64,000 bases of DNA from Ophiosphaerella korrae (GCA_028456385.1 JALNQF010000147.1:47820-111819); one strand, 5' to 3'. Shown: positions 1 through 10,731, numbered from the stretch's first letter. Numbers and translations: made by a program. Notes: generated by a model from the letters alone, not told the origin.

Positions 1-437
1 TATAAATAAATAAAGACCTATTTAAAAGAAAAGATAGTATTATAAGTATAATAAGAGAAATTAAGATAAAACTAATTAGTTTTAACTTAAGCGCTAATAT
101 TGTATAAGATAAGTAAAGTAATAACTTTAATTAAGAGATAAACTATAAACCAAATATATATAATATAGTGTTCTATAATTATATATAATATATTAAAGTA
201 ATCTATAATTATATATAATAGATTAGCTATAGTATATAGTTAGTAATAATATATATTATTAGGATAGTATTAGTAATCTAATCTCTAACCTAAAATACTA
301 ATACTTAATATAGTATATATAAATTAACTATTATTTATAGTTACTACTTTATTATAATTTAAACTTTTATTATTACTTTCTAATCTACTAATACTTCTAA
401 GTAGTTACTATAGTTAATAATAGAAGACTCTATTATA
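1..437 (+). repeat. 3' LTR of a B-like Ty3/gypsy element extending off the left edge
   Basis: The LTR runs from 38 to 437 (400 bp). It starts TATTATAAG, which is TGTTATAGG with RIP changes, and ends CTCTATTATA. An A/G-rich polypurine tract (about 24-37) sits directly before it, so bases 1-37 are the end of an internal region and the element body lies to the left of the window. It matches the LTRs of fragments C (28859-29258, inverted) and D (38404-38802) in start, end and length. The first inner block, with the AACTAATTAGTTTTAACTTAAG stretch shared by all B-like LTRs, identifies the family. Confidence 0.8.
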
Positions 438-724
438 TAAGATACTTAATATAAAGTAATTTCTAAGTATATATAATAGATTAAAGTAATCTATAAAGAT
501 ATATAATAGATTTATAGAAGTATATAGTTAGTAGTAACCTATATTATTAAGATAGTATAAGTAATTTAGTTACTTACTATACGTAATAATACTTAATATT
601 ATAAAAAAATTTCTATTATTCTTAGCTTATTATAGATTACTATACGTACTTTTATTATTAACTTTTAATATACTACTACTTTTAAGAAAAGCTACTTATA
701 GTTAATAATAAGAGGCCTATTATA
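438..724 (+). repeat. truncated B-like LTR (3' part only)
   Basis: From about 443 the sequence repeats the 3' two thirds of the LTR at 38-437: short TATATAATAGATTA units, then TAAGATAGTATAAGTAA, ending GAGGCCTATTATA at 724. The 5' third is absent. The simplest reading is that the element ending at 437 inserted into this older LTR, whose missing 5' part then lies to the left of the window. The five bases 438-442 (TAAGA) would be the target duplication. Confidence 0.65.
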
Positions 725-1072
725 AACTTTTTATTTAGTTATTATAATAAGTTTTATAAAACTAAATATTATTAAAGTATAAAGTATAAGTAATATAAAA
801 ATAAAAAATTTAGTATTTTAAATACTATATAAAAGAACTTAAATATAATTAAATAGTAGTTTAGAAATAAAAATAAAATAATTATTACTTAAAAAGCTAT
901 TTAAATTAAACTACTTATAAAACTTCTTTACTACTATAAACTTACTTAAATTATATAAAGTAAAGTTTTAACTTATAACTAAAAATTTATTAATAATACT
1001 TTAATTTATAATTTTATTTATTTTAAGCTTATATATATAGTATACTAAAAGTTTTTTAGTTTTATAAATATA
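725..1072. other. AT-rich stretch without recognisable feature
   Basis: Very AT-rich, TpA-rich DNA with stops in all frames. I see no LTR end, zinc-knuckle or polymerase motif. It is probably older RIP-mutated repeat DNA. Confidence 0.5.
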
Positions 1073-1240
1073 TATAAAGTAAACTTTATATAAAATAACT
1101 TTAAGTAGTTTCTTTTAAAAAAAAGAAAAAGTAAATAAAAAAAATATCTAAGTAAGTACTAATTAAAAGTAAAAAGTAGCTAAATATTATTATTTTTATT
1201 AAAAGATATAAAGTAGTTATTTTAACTACTTTATTATTTA
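1073..1240 (+). repeat. R1 repeat, degraded copy
   Basis: It aligns by eye with the R1 copy at 47115-47368: TATAAAGTAAACTTTATATA against TATAAGGTAGACTTTATACA, then a shared TATCTAAGTAAGTACT and a shared AGTAGCTAAATATTA-type block. It lacks the central hairpin segment of the 47 kb copy. The right boundary is uncertain. Confidence 0.45.
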
Positions 1241-1271
1241 ATTCTATATATAGCTAGTTTTTAATTATAAA

Positions 1272-1276
1272 GCTAG
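1272..1276. repeat. target-site duplication of A1, left copy (GCTAG)
   Basis: GCTAG lies immediately before the 5' LTR, and the identical GCTAG follows the 3' LTR at 8095-8099. Five-base duplications are usual for Ty3/gypsy integrases. Confidence 0.93.
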
Positions 1277-1718
1277 TGTTACAATACTAAGTAGTAAGTA
1301 AGCTGTTATATTATACGCGATTAGGCTAGGTAATATAGTATAGTAGAATACGTAACTATTTAGTAGTAAACGCTCTAGAGCAAACGCTCTAGAGTAAACG
1401 CTCTAGAATAAGCGCTCTAGAGTAAACGCTCTAGAGTAAGCGCTTAGGAATAAACGCTAGATAGTAAGTATATAGGAACGTTAATAGACCTTTATAGACT
1501 ATTATATTTAATCTCTTTTTTACCTCTTATCCTAATAGAGTATTACAACTAATACTTTAATTAGATTCTTATCTACCTATTAATACTTATATACCTTATA
1601 ATACTCTAATAAGAGCTAACTATTAATTAAGTTAAGTAACTAACTTATTTATTAACCTCGCCCGTCTTATAGAAGCCTACTTGCTCTTGTTACCTTTACT
1701 AGTTCTAAGGACTTAATA
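1277..1718 (+). repeat. A1 5' LTR (442 bp)
   Basis: It begins TGTTACAATACTAAG and ends GGACTTAATA, the original terminal CA being RIP-changed to TA. It carries the 14-bp tandem array at 1367-1464. It pairs with 7653-8094 at equal length. Confidence 0.94.
1367..1464 (+). repeat. 14-bp tandem array inside the family-A LTR
   Basis: Five good units of TAAACGCTCTAGAG (1367, 1381, 1395, 1409, 1423) are followed by two decayed units. Each contains the 10-bp palindrome GCTCTAGAGC or a one-step variant. The same array occurs in the other family-A LTRs (near 7743, 14520, 27945, 35110 and 60690). Confidence 0.9.
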
Positions 1719-1799
1719 TATTAAACACTCTTAAGATAAGCAATACGTTAATAAATATAGATAACTAGCGTATAGGAGCAACCTATACTACTACTTCTA

Positions 1800-3640
1800 A
1801 GGTCGCTAAGCTAGACCTCTACTATAGAGAATAGAATAAGCTTAAGCTATAGATCTTATAATATAATCTCTTCTTTAAAGTAGACTAAGTTTAAGATAAA
1901 GATAGAGCTATACTTACATCGTCCTATATAAAGAGTAAGGTAGAGAAGTAGGTTACGCTATACTTTAAGAAGTACCTTAATAATAATAATAATAACTATA
2001 ACAAGATATTTAAAGAATAGATTAAGTTTAAAGATAAAGTATAATAAGCCTTTCTACTAGTAAATAAGATAGTAGTAGTAGAGCGCGTAATATAGTAGCT
2101 ACGATAATATAAGGTAGTAGTAAACTATACTAATAAATTCTAAAGCTACGCAATACAAATAGAATAGAATAATAAGTTATTAATAAAGATATTTTAATAG
2201 AGACTTAAGAGTAACGTTTAAGGTAAGCTAATACGTAGTAGAGCTGCAATTAAAACGTTAAAAGACTTAATAGAAGAAGTAATCTAAGTTAACAACTATA
2301 TATATAAATATATAGTAGAAGCTAAGAATAGTAGAGTACTATATATAGATAACAAGAAGTATAAACCTAAGTACAAGTACTAATATAAAAACAAGTAAGT
2401 TTAAGGTAGCTATAGATACTTTAAGCTAAATAAGATATATATTAATAATATAAACCTAAGAAAAGAAGAATACTATTACTATAAAAACCCTAAGAGAGTA
2501 GAAAGCTAAAAATACTACAAGTATAGTAAAATAGGGCACCTAGTAAAGAATTACTAAGTAAAGAATAAAATTATACAACAAATTAATATACTTAAGAGGC
2601 AAGACAAAGATAGAGAGGAAGAATAGGAAGTAATCCCTAGAGGAAGCTAAGAGAAGAGAGATTACAAGACTACAAACCTCTAGTAGTAAGATATAAGTAA
2701 GAGATATAACTACTACAAGATTACTATAAAGCTAAGTAACCTTATAATAGATAATAAAGTAAAAGCTATAAATATACTACTAAGAGAGTAAAGCTACGTA
2801 AAGAGGTATTAGCTAAAGTAAAAGTACGCTAAGATAGACACCTTAGAATACTTTTAGCTATACTAGAGAAGGGCAAGGTATAAGTATAAGACGACGCTAT
2901 ATCTAAGAAGGTAGGTATATATAGCCTAAGACAAGAATAGAAAAGAAAACTAAGAGCCTAAGACCTCTAAATATAAAATAGCACCTAGAATACTAGAGCT
3001 AAGGTAAGAGAATACTAAAGTATAAGATAGATTTACAAAAAAAATCTAGAGACTAGTAGATAGCTACTACTTAGCAAAAGAATAGTAAAATAAAAAACAC
3101 TAGATATATAAAGTAGAGTAGACCTAATAATATAAACTATTATATATAAATAATAATTAGGCGCTAATTATTATAGATCTAGTATTAATATAAGAACTAT
3201 AATACTAGCTATACCTATATAACTTAAACTATCTACTACTATTATAGATAGGATATTACTACAACGACTACTTTACCTACTATTCTAATAAGATAGGATC
3301 TAGATATTTCCTTTACAAGAGATCTAGATATAAATAGAACTAAGAAGAGTATATAAATAATAAATATAAATAACACCTATAAGATAAGTAGGAAGCTAAG
3401 CACTTTCTAGGTATAACTAAAGAAGATATAAATACAAGTAAGATACTTATAAATAACTAATATATTAACCTATTTTAGTAAACCTATACGCTAGAAAAGT
3501 ATAAATACTATAGAGAGATTAAGATACTATAAGAATTCTAGTAAAGGATAAATAAAGATTACAAGATTAAGTCTTTTTTAGGTAAATAGCTAATACTAAA
3601 TATATATCTAGAAGCTATAATACTATTAACGCTAAAAGAC
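1800..3640 (+). pseudogene. A1 gag region (capsid/nucleocapsid-like) with CCHC knuckle
   Basis: This is the region between the 5' LTR and the protease, in the position of gag, which packages element RNA. The recognisable landmark is a zinc knuckle near 2510-2560, read as KYYKYSKIGHLVKNY. The three cysteines of the CCHC motif appear as tyrosine, the expected effect of RIP turning TGC or TGT into TAC or TAT. The glycine and histidine remain. Many TAA and TAG stops interrupt it. The limits are approximate and no start codon can be chosen. B inserted at the equivalent of about 1910 in A2. Confidence 0.7.
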
Positions 3641-6600
3641 TTATTAAACTCCTAGTAAAGATAGGAGGAGAAAGAATAAAAGTATTAGTAGATTTAGAGT
3701 TATTTATAAACCTAATTACACCTAAAGTAGTAGAATAAGTAAGACTCTAACTATAAGTAAAGAAGACACTATATCTAATCTATATTACAAATAGATAACT
3801 AATACTAAGAAACCTAATAGTTAGTAATAAAGTAACTATAGAGATTATTATTTAAGGATATAGTATAAGGATTACCCTAGACGTATTAGTTTTAGCTAAT
3901 AAAGACGTTATACTAGGACTCCTATAGCTATAAGAGTTTAATCCTAGAGTTAATTAGAAAAACTAGAACCTCTTGTTTAACAACTACAAAGACGCATGTA
4001 GATTTAAGCCTACGTATTAGTAGCGTTTAATAGTAGATAAGAAGGTACTATACAAGATAGTAGCTTTAATAGCAACTTATTAAGAGAAAATAAGTAACTC
4101 TACAAGTACTAGTAGAGTACTAGGCTAAGAAGTAAGAGTAGAGGAGTAATGCGTAACTCCTAAGATCCTAGAATAATACAAGAAGTTTAGCTACTTGTTT
4201 GTAGAAGAGATAGATACACTAGTATTACCTAAGTACTAACCCTAAAACTATACGATTAAGTTATAAAAAAGAAAGGAGCTACCTTTTAGGCCTATTTACT
4301 AATTAATAGAGAGTAAATTAGTAACACTCTAAGAAAGACTAAACTAAGACCTAAAGAAAGGATATATACAAGAATCCTTGTTATTAGTAGGATTCCTAAT
4401 TCTCTTCATACTAAAAAAGAAGAGACTACTAAGGATGTGCGTAAACTACTAAAAGCTAAACAATATTATAGTAAAGAACTAATACCTACTACTAAATATA
4501 GATAAACTCTAAGATAAGCTAAGTAGAGTAAAGATTTTTACAAAGCTAGACTTAAAAGATAGATACTACCTAATATAAATTAAGGTAAGTAAAGAGTAGA
4601 AGATAGTATTCTAAATACGCTATAGATATTATAAATATATAGTAATACCCTTTAGACTAACAAATACACTAGTAATATTTTAAAGACTAATTAATAATAT
4701 ATTACAAGAATACTTAGATAAGTTTATTATAGCCTACTTAGACAATATACTAATATATTCTAAAGAAGAAGGCGAGTACGTAGAGTAAGTAATAATAGTA
4801 CTATAGTACTTAGACTAATATAACCTATAACTAAAGCTAGAAAAGTGCAAATAGTATAAGATAGAAGTAGAGTTTTTAAGATATATAATAGGTATTAACA
4901 AAGTTAAAATAAGCTAAGAAAAGATTAAAGTAGTAGAAGAATAGAAAGAACCTAAGATAGTTAAAGACGTATAATCGTTCCTAGGATTTATTAACTTTAA
5001 CTAACACTTTATAGAGAGATTTTTAAAGAAGGTACTACTACTTACAAAGCTTATAAGAAAAGATATAATATAAGAATAAGAAGTAGAGTAGAAATAAGCT
5101 TATAAAGAACTTAAGTAAGCCTATATTATACTACTAGTTTTAAAGTAATTTTATAGTAATAAGACCCTAGTAATTAAGATAGATATATCTAATCTAGCTT
5201 ATAAAGCGATAGCGCTACAAGAGTATAAAAGGAAATAGTATCTAATTATATACTATTTAGGGAAGTTTATAGAGTAAAAAGAAAGATATAATATATATAA
5301 TAAGGAGCTACTTATAATAGTTAATACACTTAAATATTAGAGAGTATACGCTAAAAGCGCGATAGAAGTAATTATTAAGATAGATTACAAGAACCTAATA
5401 TACTTCCTAACAAGTAAGAAGTTAAAGGATAGATAGATATAATAGTTAGAACAGCTAGGATAGTATAAATTTAAGATTTAGTATATACTAGGTAAAGAAA
5501 ATAGCTAAGTAGACGCGCTTAGCTAAAGATACAACATTGTAGAGAAGAGATAAGTAGTAGAAGAAGCTATACTCTAAAACAATAGATAAGGATACCTAGT
5601 ACTAAATATATAACTAGTAGAGGAGTAAGAGATTAACAACCTAGTTATGATTATAAACAAGGTTCTAAAAGAATTATAAGAAGTAATTATATAATAATAC
5701 TATAATAACCTAGTACATAAGTACCTAAGGATTACATAAACTATAGAACTAATCTAGAGGAACTATAGATTTAGTAAGATAAAGGAGAAAGTAACGTAGT
5801 TTATTAAAGAATACGTAGATTACTAGAAGAATAAGTACAAGATATATATACCTTATAGAGAAATATAAGTAATTAAGATACTAGAAGAACTATAGATAGA
5901 CGTTATAATAGACTTTATTACAGGACTACTAATATTAAAGAACCTAGTAATAGGAATAGGATATAATATAATAATAGTAATCGTAGACTAATTTATAAAA
6001 TACGCTAAGATAGAAAAATTCTAAAGCAACTACATAGTAGATTAGCTAGGACACGTACTACTAGACGTACTAATACAAAGATATAAGATACTAAAGAGTA
6101 TTATTAGCGATAGAGATAAGCTTTTTACGTCTAATTACTAGATAACGCTACTTATAGTAATAGAGATAAAAAGAAAGCTATTAATAGCCTATTATCTATA
6201 GATAGATAGATAGATAGAATAGACTAATAGGATATTAAAGATATACCTAAGGATTTATAGTAATTAGAAGTAAAATAATTAGGTATTACTATTACCTATA
6301 GTATAATTAGTATATAATAATAAGTACTTAGAAGTAATAGGTAAAACACTATATTTTGTAAACTATAGGATATACCCTAATTTATTTAAGAGAATACTAC
6401 TAAGACCTAAGATAGAGGTAGTATTAGTTAGAATAGAAGATATACAAGAACTCTATAACAAGATAAAGAAAAAACTAGAAGAAGCTTAAAAATAAAGTAT
6501 TTTATATATTAATTAAAAATAAAAAACAGTACCTTAGCTAAAAGAAGAGGATAAAGCGTATCTTTACACTAGAAATCTATAAACAAAGTAACCTAGTAAA

Positions 6601-6960
6601 GGACTAGACTATATTAAGGTTAGACTATTTTTAATTAAAGAAGATAATAGGCTAGTAATAAAAATACTAGAACTACCTAAAGATGCTAAGGTATACCCTA
6701 AGTTCTATATAAGCCTGCTAGAACTAGCTAAGTTAAAAATACTAGTATAGTAACAATTCTAATATTAGAAGGAGGAGGACGACGAGTTTAAAGTTAAAGA
6801 CCTATAAGAATATTAAGAAATAGGACGTAATACTTTCTAAAGTATATAGTTTCTCTAAGAGTAGCTAGTAAAATAGAAAGGCTACCTAGTAAGTAAAAAT
6901 ATATAAGAACCTAAAGCTAATCTATAGAATTATTAGTAGATACTTAAGAAAGTAAGAAGT
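3641..6960 (+). pseudogene. A1 pol region: protease, RT, RNase H, integrase, chromodomain
   Basis: Manual translation shows a protease remnant near 3660-3720 (VLVDLELFINLI, with the active-site glycine lost). RT runs about 4290-4870, with FTKLDLKD and a YLDN catalytic box near 4738 (YLDD in A2). An RNase H-like tract ending KERYNIYNKELL lies near 5170-5340. Integrase follows: a zinc-binding N-domain near 5690-5850, the core with IISDRDKLFTSNY near 6100, and a PQTDGQTER-like tract near 6190. A chromodomain with LVK-KGYLVSKN lies near 6860-6920. Such elements reverse-transcribe their RNA and insert it. The chromodomain normally binds methylated histone H3. Stops in every domain make it non-functional. 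Confidence 0.88.
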
Positions 6961-7059
6961 AAGTACAATATACTAGGATATATAAGATATACAAAGCTAT
7001 AGCTAGGATATAATAGATATATTAGTAGAAGAAAGTTCTATAATAAACCTAACTACGTA

Positions 7060-7435
7060 GAGCCTATAAAGCGCCCTTAGTTGTAATAAACTTGTCTAAC
7101 AAGCTAATAGTAGACTAGATAGTAGGGGAAGAGGCGATATTAATAGTAGTAGTAGAATAGTTAAGAACCTGCGCTAAGACCTTATTACTTTCCTACTCTA
7201 ACTCTAACGCTAGGTACAAGGCCTTACAGCGAGCACGCTCTTTAGTAAATTTTAATATTTTCTTATTATGTAGTAAATAAGTAATAATAATAGTAAGAAG
7301 TTTTTTATTATTATTAACCTTTTTATAGAACTCTTTATAAGTTTAATTAAGAAACTCTTAAGTTATACTAACGTAGGGACGCCTTATATAAGTGCACTTA
7401 GTATACTTTAGAGTAGAATCTAGTATAATAAAACA
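7060..7435 (-). pseudogene. possible antisense ORF between A1 chromodomain and 3' LTR
   Basis: After the chromodomain about 700 bp remain before the 3' LTR. The pol strand gives nothing protein-like there. The opposite strand gives a long protein-like frame: FYKKVNNNKKLL, FTKERARCKALYLALELE, ending near LLDKFITTKGAL. Its few interruptions are TAA or TAG where CAA, CAG or TGG would be natural. The same frame reads in A2 (14925-15290, +) and A3 (61075-61445, +). I recognise no family. Frame preservation alone proves little because RIP makes no indels, so this is a hypothesis. Confidence 0.4.
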
Positions 7436-7639
7436 AAGAATACCTAAGAGAGAGTAATATAGATAAAGTATTTTAGAAATATAGTTTATAGTAAAGATTT
7501 CTAATAAGAGATAAAGTCTATAAGACTACAAGGGAAGTAATATTATAGTAAGATAGTTTTTAACTAAAAAGTAGGGTAAACTACTTATAAGCTAGACCTA
7601 GCTAATAGAGGCCTAGGCCTAAAGATAGACCTAGCGTAA

Positions 7640-7652
7640 GAAAGGGGGATAG
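7640..7652 (+). other. polypurine tract of A1
   Basis: GAAAGGGGGATAG immediately precedes the 3' LTR. This is the usual primer site for plus-strand DNA synthesis. The reverse complement stands next to the A2 3' LTR at 14686-14700, and a RIP-altered form is at 60847. Confidence 0.9.
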
Positions 7653-8094
7653 TGTTATAATACTAAGTAGTAGGTAAGCTATTATATTATACGTAATTAG
7701 GCTAGGTAATATAGTATAGTAGAATATATAACTATTTAGTAGTAAACGCTCTAGAGTAAACGCTCTAGAGTAAACGCTCTAGAATAAGCGCTCTAGAGTA
7801 AACGCTCTAGAGTAAGCGCTTAAGAATAAACACTAGATAGTAAGTATATAGGAACGTTAATAGACCTTTATAGACTATTATATTTAATCTCTTCTTTACT
7901 TCTTATCCTAATAGAGTATTACGACTAATACTTTAATTAGATTCTTATCTACCTATTAATACTTATATACCTCGTAATACTCTAATAAGAGCTAACTATT
8001 AATTAAGTTAAGTAACTAACTTGTTTATTAACCTCGCCTGTCTTACAGAAGCCTACTTGCCCTCGTTACCTTTACTAGTTCTAAGGACTTAATA
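7653..8094 (+). repeat. A1 3' LTR (442 bp)
   Basis: It starts TGTTATAATACTAAG and ends GGACTTAATA. It differs from the 5' LTR only by scattered transitions that I could see, with no length change. It is followed directly by the GCTAG target duplication. Confidence 0.94.
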
Positions 8095-8263
8095 GCTAGA
8101 TACTATACTACTAAACTAGATATAACTCTAAAAGAAGTATATTATACTAAATAGGTATACTAGGTATAGAATAGTATATATATATACTAGGGATACTTGT
8201 AGTAAGCCTAGGGCTAGCTTATAGCTAGCTAAGGGCTATATACTAAAGTACCTATAATATATT
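8095..8263 (+). repeat. left arm of the inverted repeat flanking the gene island
   Basis: The reverse complement of 13731-13909 matches this stretch over its length, allowing transitions. Shared landmarks are ACTCTAAAAGA, ATAGGTATACTAGGTATAG, ATACTAGGGATACTTG and the GGGCTAGCTTATAGCTAGCT block. The match continues across A1 into 1263-1276, so A1 interrupted this arm. 8095-8099 is A1's right target duplication. Confidence 0.85.
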
Positions 8264-8345
8264 TAATTAGAATTACTTTTTTATACTCTATTATTCTAAA
8301 ATCAAGGGCTTTTTTTTATAGATTGCTAAAAACTAGGTACCTAAG
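8264..8345. other. boundary between RIP-mutated and normal-composition DNA
   Basis: AT-rich to about 8340; CpA, TpG and CpG dinucleotides become normal from about 8345. Confidence 0.7.
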
Positions 8346-8553
8346 CTTATAGCTACTAGATCGTCGCTTAATTCGGTTAGCGGGTTTTTTATTGATTGAT
8401 ATCGCGCCGGGATCGCTGGAATACGCGACGGACACGCGATAGCCATACCCTTGAGCTCCAAACTGACATCATTCTGCGGAACCATATATATCTCGTCGCA
8501 TAAAGGTTTAACTGACTGTTCGAAATTCGCGGCATGACTTGAGCACAGCCAAA
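8346..8553 (+). promoter_or_regulatory. upstream region of the polymerase eta gene, with two ACGCGA sites and a two-codon uORF
   Basis: Two ACGCGA hexamers lie at 8423-8428 and 8434-8439, 11 bp apart. They match the ACGCG core of the MluI cell-cycle box bound by MBF-type factors at S-phase and repair genes, so cell-cycle control is plausible but unproven. A minimal upstream ORF, ATG ACT TGA, lies at 8534-8542, 11 bases before the main ATG. No clear TATA box was seen. Confidence 0.45.
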
Positions 8554-10731
8554 ATGTCCTCGCCTACACTCAACTTCGCTTCGTCTCCGTTCTCCATCAC
8601 CTTTCCGCGTCGCATCCCGAAATCGAAATTCACATACAAACAATTACACCAGCTCAAGTCCTATAGCACGCAAACGCCTCTACGCGTTATAGCACATATC
8701 GACCTCGACGCTTTCTACGCGCAATGTGAGATGGTCCGGCTCGGCGTCGACTCGACGAAACCACTAGCAGTGCAACAATGGCAAGGCTTGATAGCGATTA
8801 ATTACGCGGCACGCGCTTTTGGGCTTAGCCGACACGTGACGTCCACAGAAGCTCTAAGAGTATGTCCGGAACTTATCATGCAACACGTCGCCACCTGGAG
8901 AGAAGGCGATGAGAAGTGGGCGTATCATGAGGATGCCTTCAAGAATATGGCTACCCACAAAGTAAGCTTGGACCCATATCGCTTGGAGAGTCGCAAGATC
9001 CTGAAATGCATCAAAGAAGCGCTCCCAGAGAAAGAACAGCGTGTTGAGAAGGCGGGAATTGACGAAGTCTTCCTGGATTTAAGTGCGCAGGTTCACACAA
9101 TACTGTTAGAAAGATTTCCGGAACTGAGAGGGCCCGCACCGTATGATGACTCAACAGAGCGTCTTCCAAAGGTACCCACGACTATTCTTGACTGGGCCGC
9201 TGATACCCTTGTTGAGACTGGAGACGAGAATGGCGAGGATGGGGATCCGGATTGGGACGATGTTTGCACTGCCATTGCATCAGAGATTGTACGCCATGTT
9301 CGAAAGTCAGTCAAAATTAGTCTTGGGTATACTTGCTCTGGTGGAATCGCGAAGAACAAGATGCTGGCTAAGCTGGGATCAGGCTACAAGAAACCGAATC
9401 AGCAAACTGTAATTCGCAGCCGCGCTATCACGTATTTCTTGTCAGATATGAAGTTTACCAAGATCAGAATGCTGGGCGGCAAACTTGGCGATGAGGCCGT
9501 TGCTATGTTTGGCACAGATAAAGTTAAAGACCTCATGGAGCAACCATTAGACCAATTAAAAAAACTGGGCGATGATACAGGCAGCTGGCTATACAATACA
9601 ATTCGAGGTGAAGACGTCAGTGACGTCAATCCAAGGACGCAGATCAAGAGTATGTTGTCTGCAAAATCATTCCGGCCTTCAATCAACTCTTTTGAGCAGG
9701 GCGTCAGGTGGTTGCGTATCTTCGCTGCCGATATATTCTCAAGATGCGTTGAAGAGGGGGTCTTGGAAAATAAACGACGACCAAAAACAATCAATTTACA
9801 CCACCGACAAGGTGCACAAACAAGGAGCCGTCAGTTGCCTCTACCTCAGGGCAAGCCGTTGTCAGAAGCTATTCTCTTTGACCTCGCCAAGAATCTCCTT
9901 GCCCAAATTGTTGTTGACGGGCGTGCATGGCCATGCGCCAATCTCTCACTTAGTGTCGGTGGGTTTGAAGATGGTATCATAAATAATAAGGGTATTGATG
10001 GGTTCCTTGTGCGAGGCGACGAGGCAAAAGCGATGCTGTTTACTACTAATAGGTCAGTAAGCACAAACGAGCCCCCAGTGAAGAGGCAAAGAACCAAGGG
10101 CTACATTGCCAGTTTCTTTGGTCCGAAGGATGGCAAGACGAGAGACTTCATTGCTGCTCAGGCTCTTCTCTTGAAAGCGCACACCGAGTCGACAAGGGAA
10201 GAGACAGATGATGAAATCGATGCGCAGGGGGTAGGAAAGATGTTTAAACGTGTATATGAGGACAAGCTGGAGCAACCTAAAACACTAACACTACAAGGGC
10301 ACAGCTCCAGTAATGATTTGGACAAATCCGTTATACCACCTTCGGCTCAACTTCAGCCTGAACCTAATGACAAATTTACTAGTCAACAGCACTCGATGAC
10401 AGACATGACAATTTCTCGTTCTGAGCCCTCAGTTCATCAGCAGTGTCTTGACACCTACTACTGCGCACGGTGTAACATACATATGCATCCCTCTACTAAG
10501 TCTGAGCATAATGATTACCACTTTGCGCTTGATTTATCGAAGGAAATACGGCACGACGGAAGAAAGTCGCCCCCGGCACAACCTGAACCTACCACGCAAA
10601 ATGGTCAACGAGCATCAAGTCGTCAAAATTTGGCGAGCGGAAGGGGTATATCATTAGGGAGGTATGACACTCTTGAGAGCAATGGCCCGGTAAAAGGCCA
10701 AGCAAAATTGTCTTTCAAGAAGCAAAGATGA
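8554..10731 (+). CDS. rad30: DNA polymerase eta (Y-family translesion polymerase, Rad30-like)
   Basis: This 725-residue single-exon protein copies past UV photoproducts in the nucleus. The start is the ATG at 8554 (AAA before it gives a good context); the five codons upstream begin with TTG. Palm: HIDLDAFY with D50 and D52, and AGIDEVFLD with D170 and E171, matching yeast D30, D155 and E156. Fingers: NYAARAFGLSR (83-93). An acidic loop (about 222-236) is followed by GGIAKNKMLAK (263-273). The little finger runs about 366-475 from SMLSAKSF. A basic NLS-like KRQRTK (510-515) abuts a PIP-like KGYIASFF (515-522). A C2H2 ubiquitin-binding UBZ has C637, C640, H652, D654 and H656. The C terminus QAKLSF (716-721) resembles a weakened PCNA box. 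Length fits the family (human 713, yeast 632). No damage from RIP was seen. Confidence 0.97.
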   Translation: MSSPTLNFASSPFSITFPRRIPKSKFTYKQLHQLKSYSTQTPLRVIAHIDLDAFYAQCEMVRLGVDSTKPLAVQQWQGLIAINYAARAFGLSRHVTSTEALRVCPELIMQHVATWREGDEKWAYHEDAFKNMATHKVSLDPYRLESRKILKCIKEALPEKEQRVEKAGIDEVFLDLSAQVHTILLERFPELRGPAPYDDSTERLPKVPTTILDWAADTLVETGDENGEDGDPDWDDVCTAIASEIVRHVRKSVKISLGYTCSGGIAKNKMLAKLGSGYKKPNQQTVIRSRAITYFLSDMKFTKIRMLGGKLGDEAVAMFGTDKVKDLMEQPLDQLKKLGDDTGSWLYNTIRGEDVSDVNPRTQIKSMLSAKSFRPSINSFEQGVRWLRIFAADIFSRCVEEGVLENKRRPKTINLHHRQGAQTRSRQLPLPQGKPLSEAILFDLAKNLLAQIVVDGRAWPCANLSLSVGGFEDGIINNKGIDGFLVRGDEAKAMLFTTNRSVSTNEPPVKRQRTKGYIASFFGPKDGKTRDFIAAQALLLKAHTESTREETDDEIDAQGVGKMFKRVYEDKLEQPKTLTLQGHSSSNDLDKSVIPPSAQLQPEPNDKFTSQQHSMTDMTISRSEPSVHQQCLDTYYCARCNIHMHPSTKSEHNDYHFALDLSKEIRHDGRKSPPAQPEPTTQNGQRASSRQNLASGRGISLGRYDTLESNGPVKGQAKLSFKKQR

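Larger units (their letters stand above)
1277..8094 (+). mobile_element. A1: complete chromodomain Ty3/gypsy LTR retrotransposon, RIP-inactivated
   Basis: This 6818-bp element has two 442-bp LTRs (1277-1718 and 7653-8094), a polypurine tract before the 3' LTR and a perfect GCTAG target duplication. In the + direction the internal part shows, in order, a CCHC-type knuckle, an aspartic protease remnant, reverse transcriptase, RNase H, integrase and a chromodomain. That order is typical of chromoviruses, the Ty3/gypsy lineage that targets heterochromatin. Every frame is full of TAA and TAG stops at positions where CAA, CAG or TGG are expected, so the copy is dead. It inserted into the left inverted-repeat arm next to the gene island. 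A2 at 14244-28105 is an inverted second copy of exactly the same reconstructed length. Confidence 0.95.

Noticed and set aside
1367..1464. Short regularly spaced repeats resembling a CRISPR array
   Set aside because: The 14-bp units are directly adjacent without spacers, sit inside an LTR, and the genome is eukaryotic.
8539..8553. Upstream extension of polymerase eta by five codons (TTG start)
   Set aside because: It begins with TTG, not ATG. The ATG at 8554 is in good context and no conserved domain lies upstream.
8389..10275. Several open frames overlapping polymerase eta on both strands
   Set aside because: Shadow frames of a well-supported gene. None shows a domain or independent start context.
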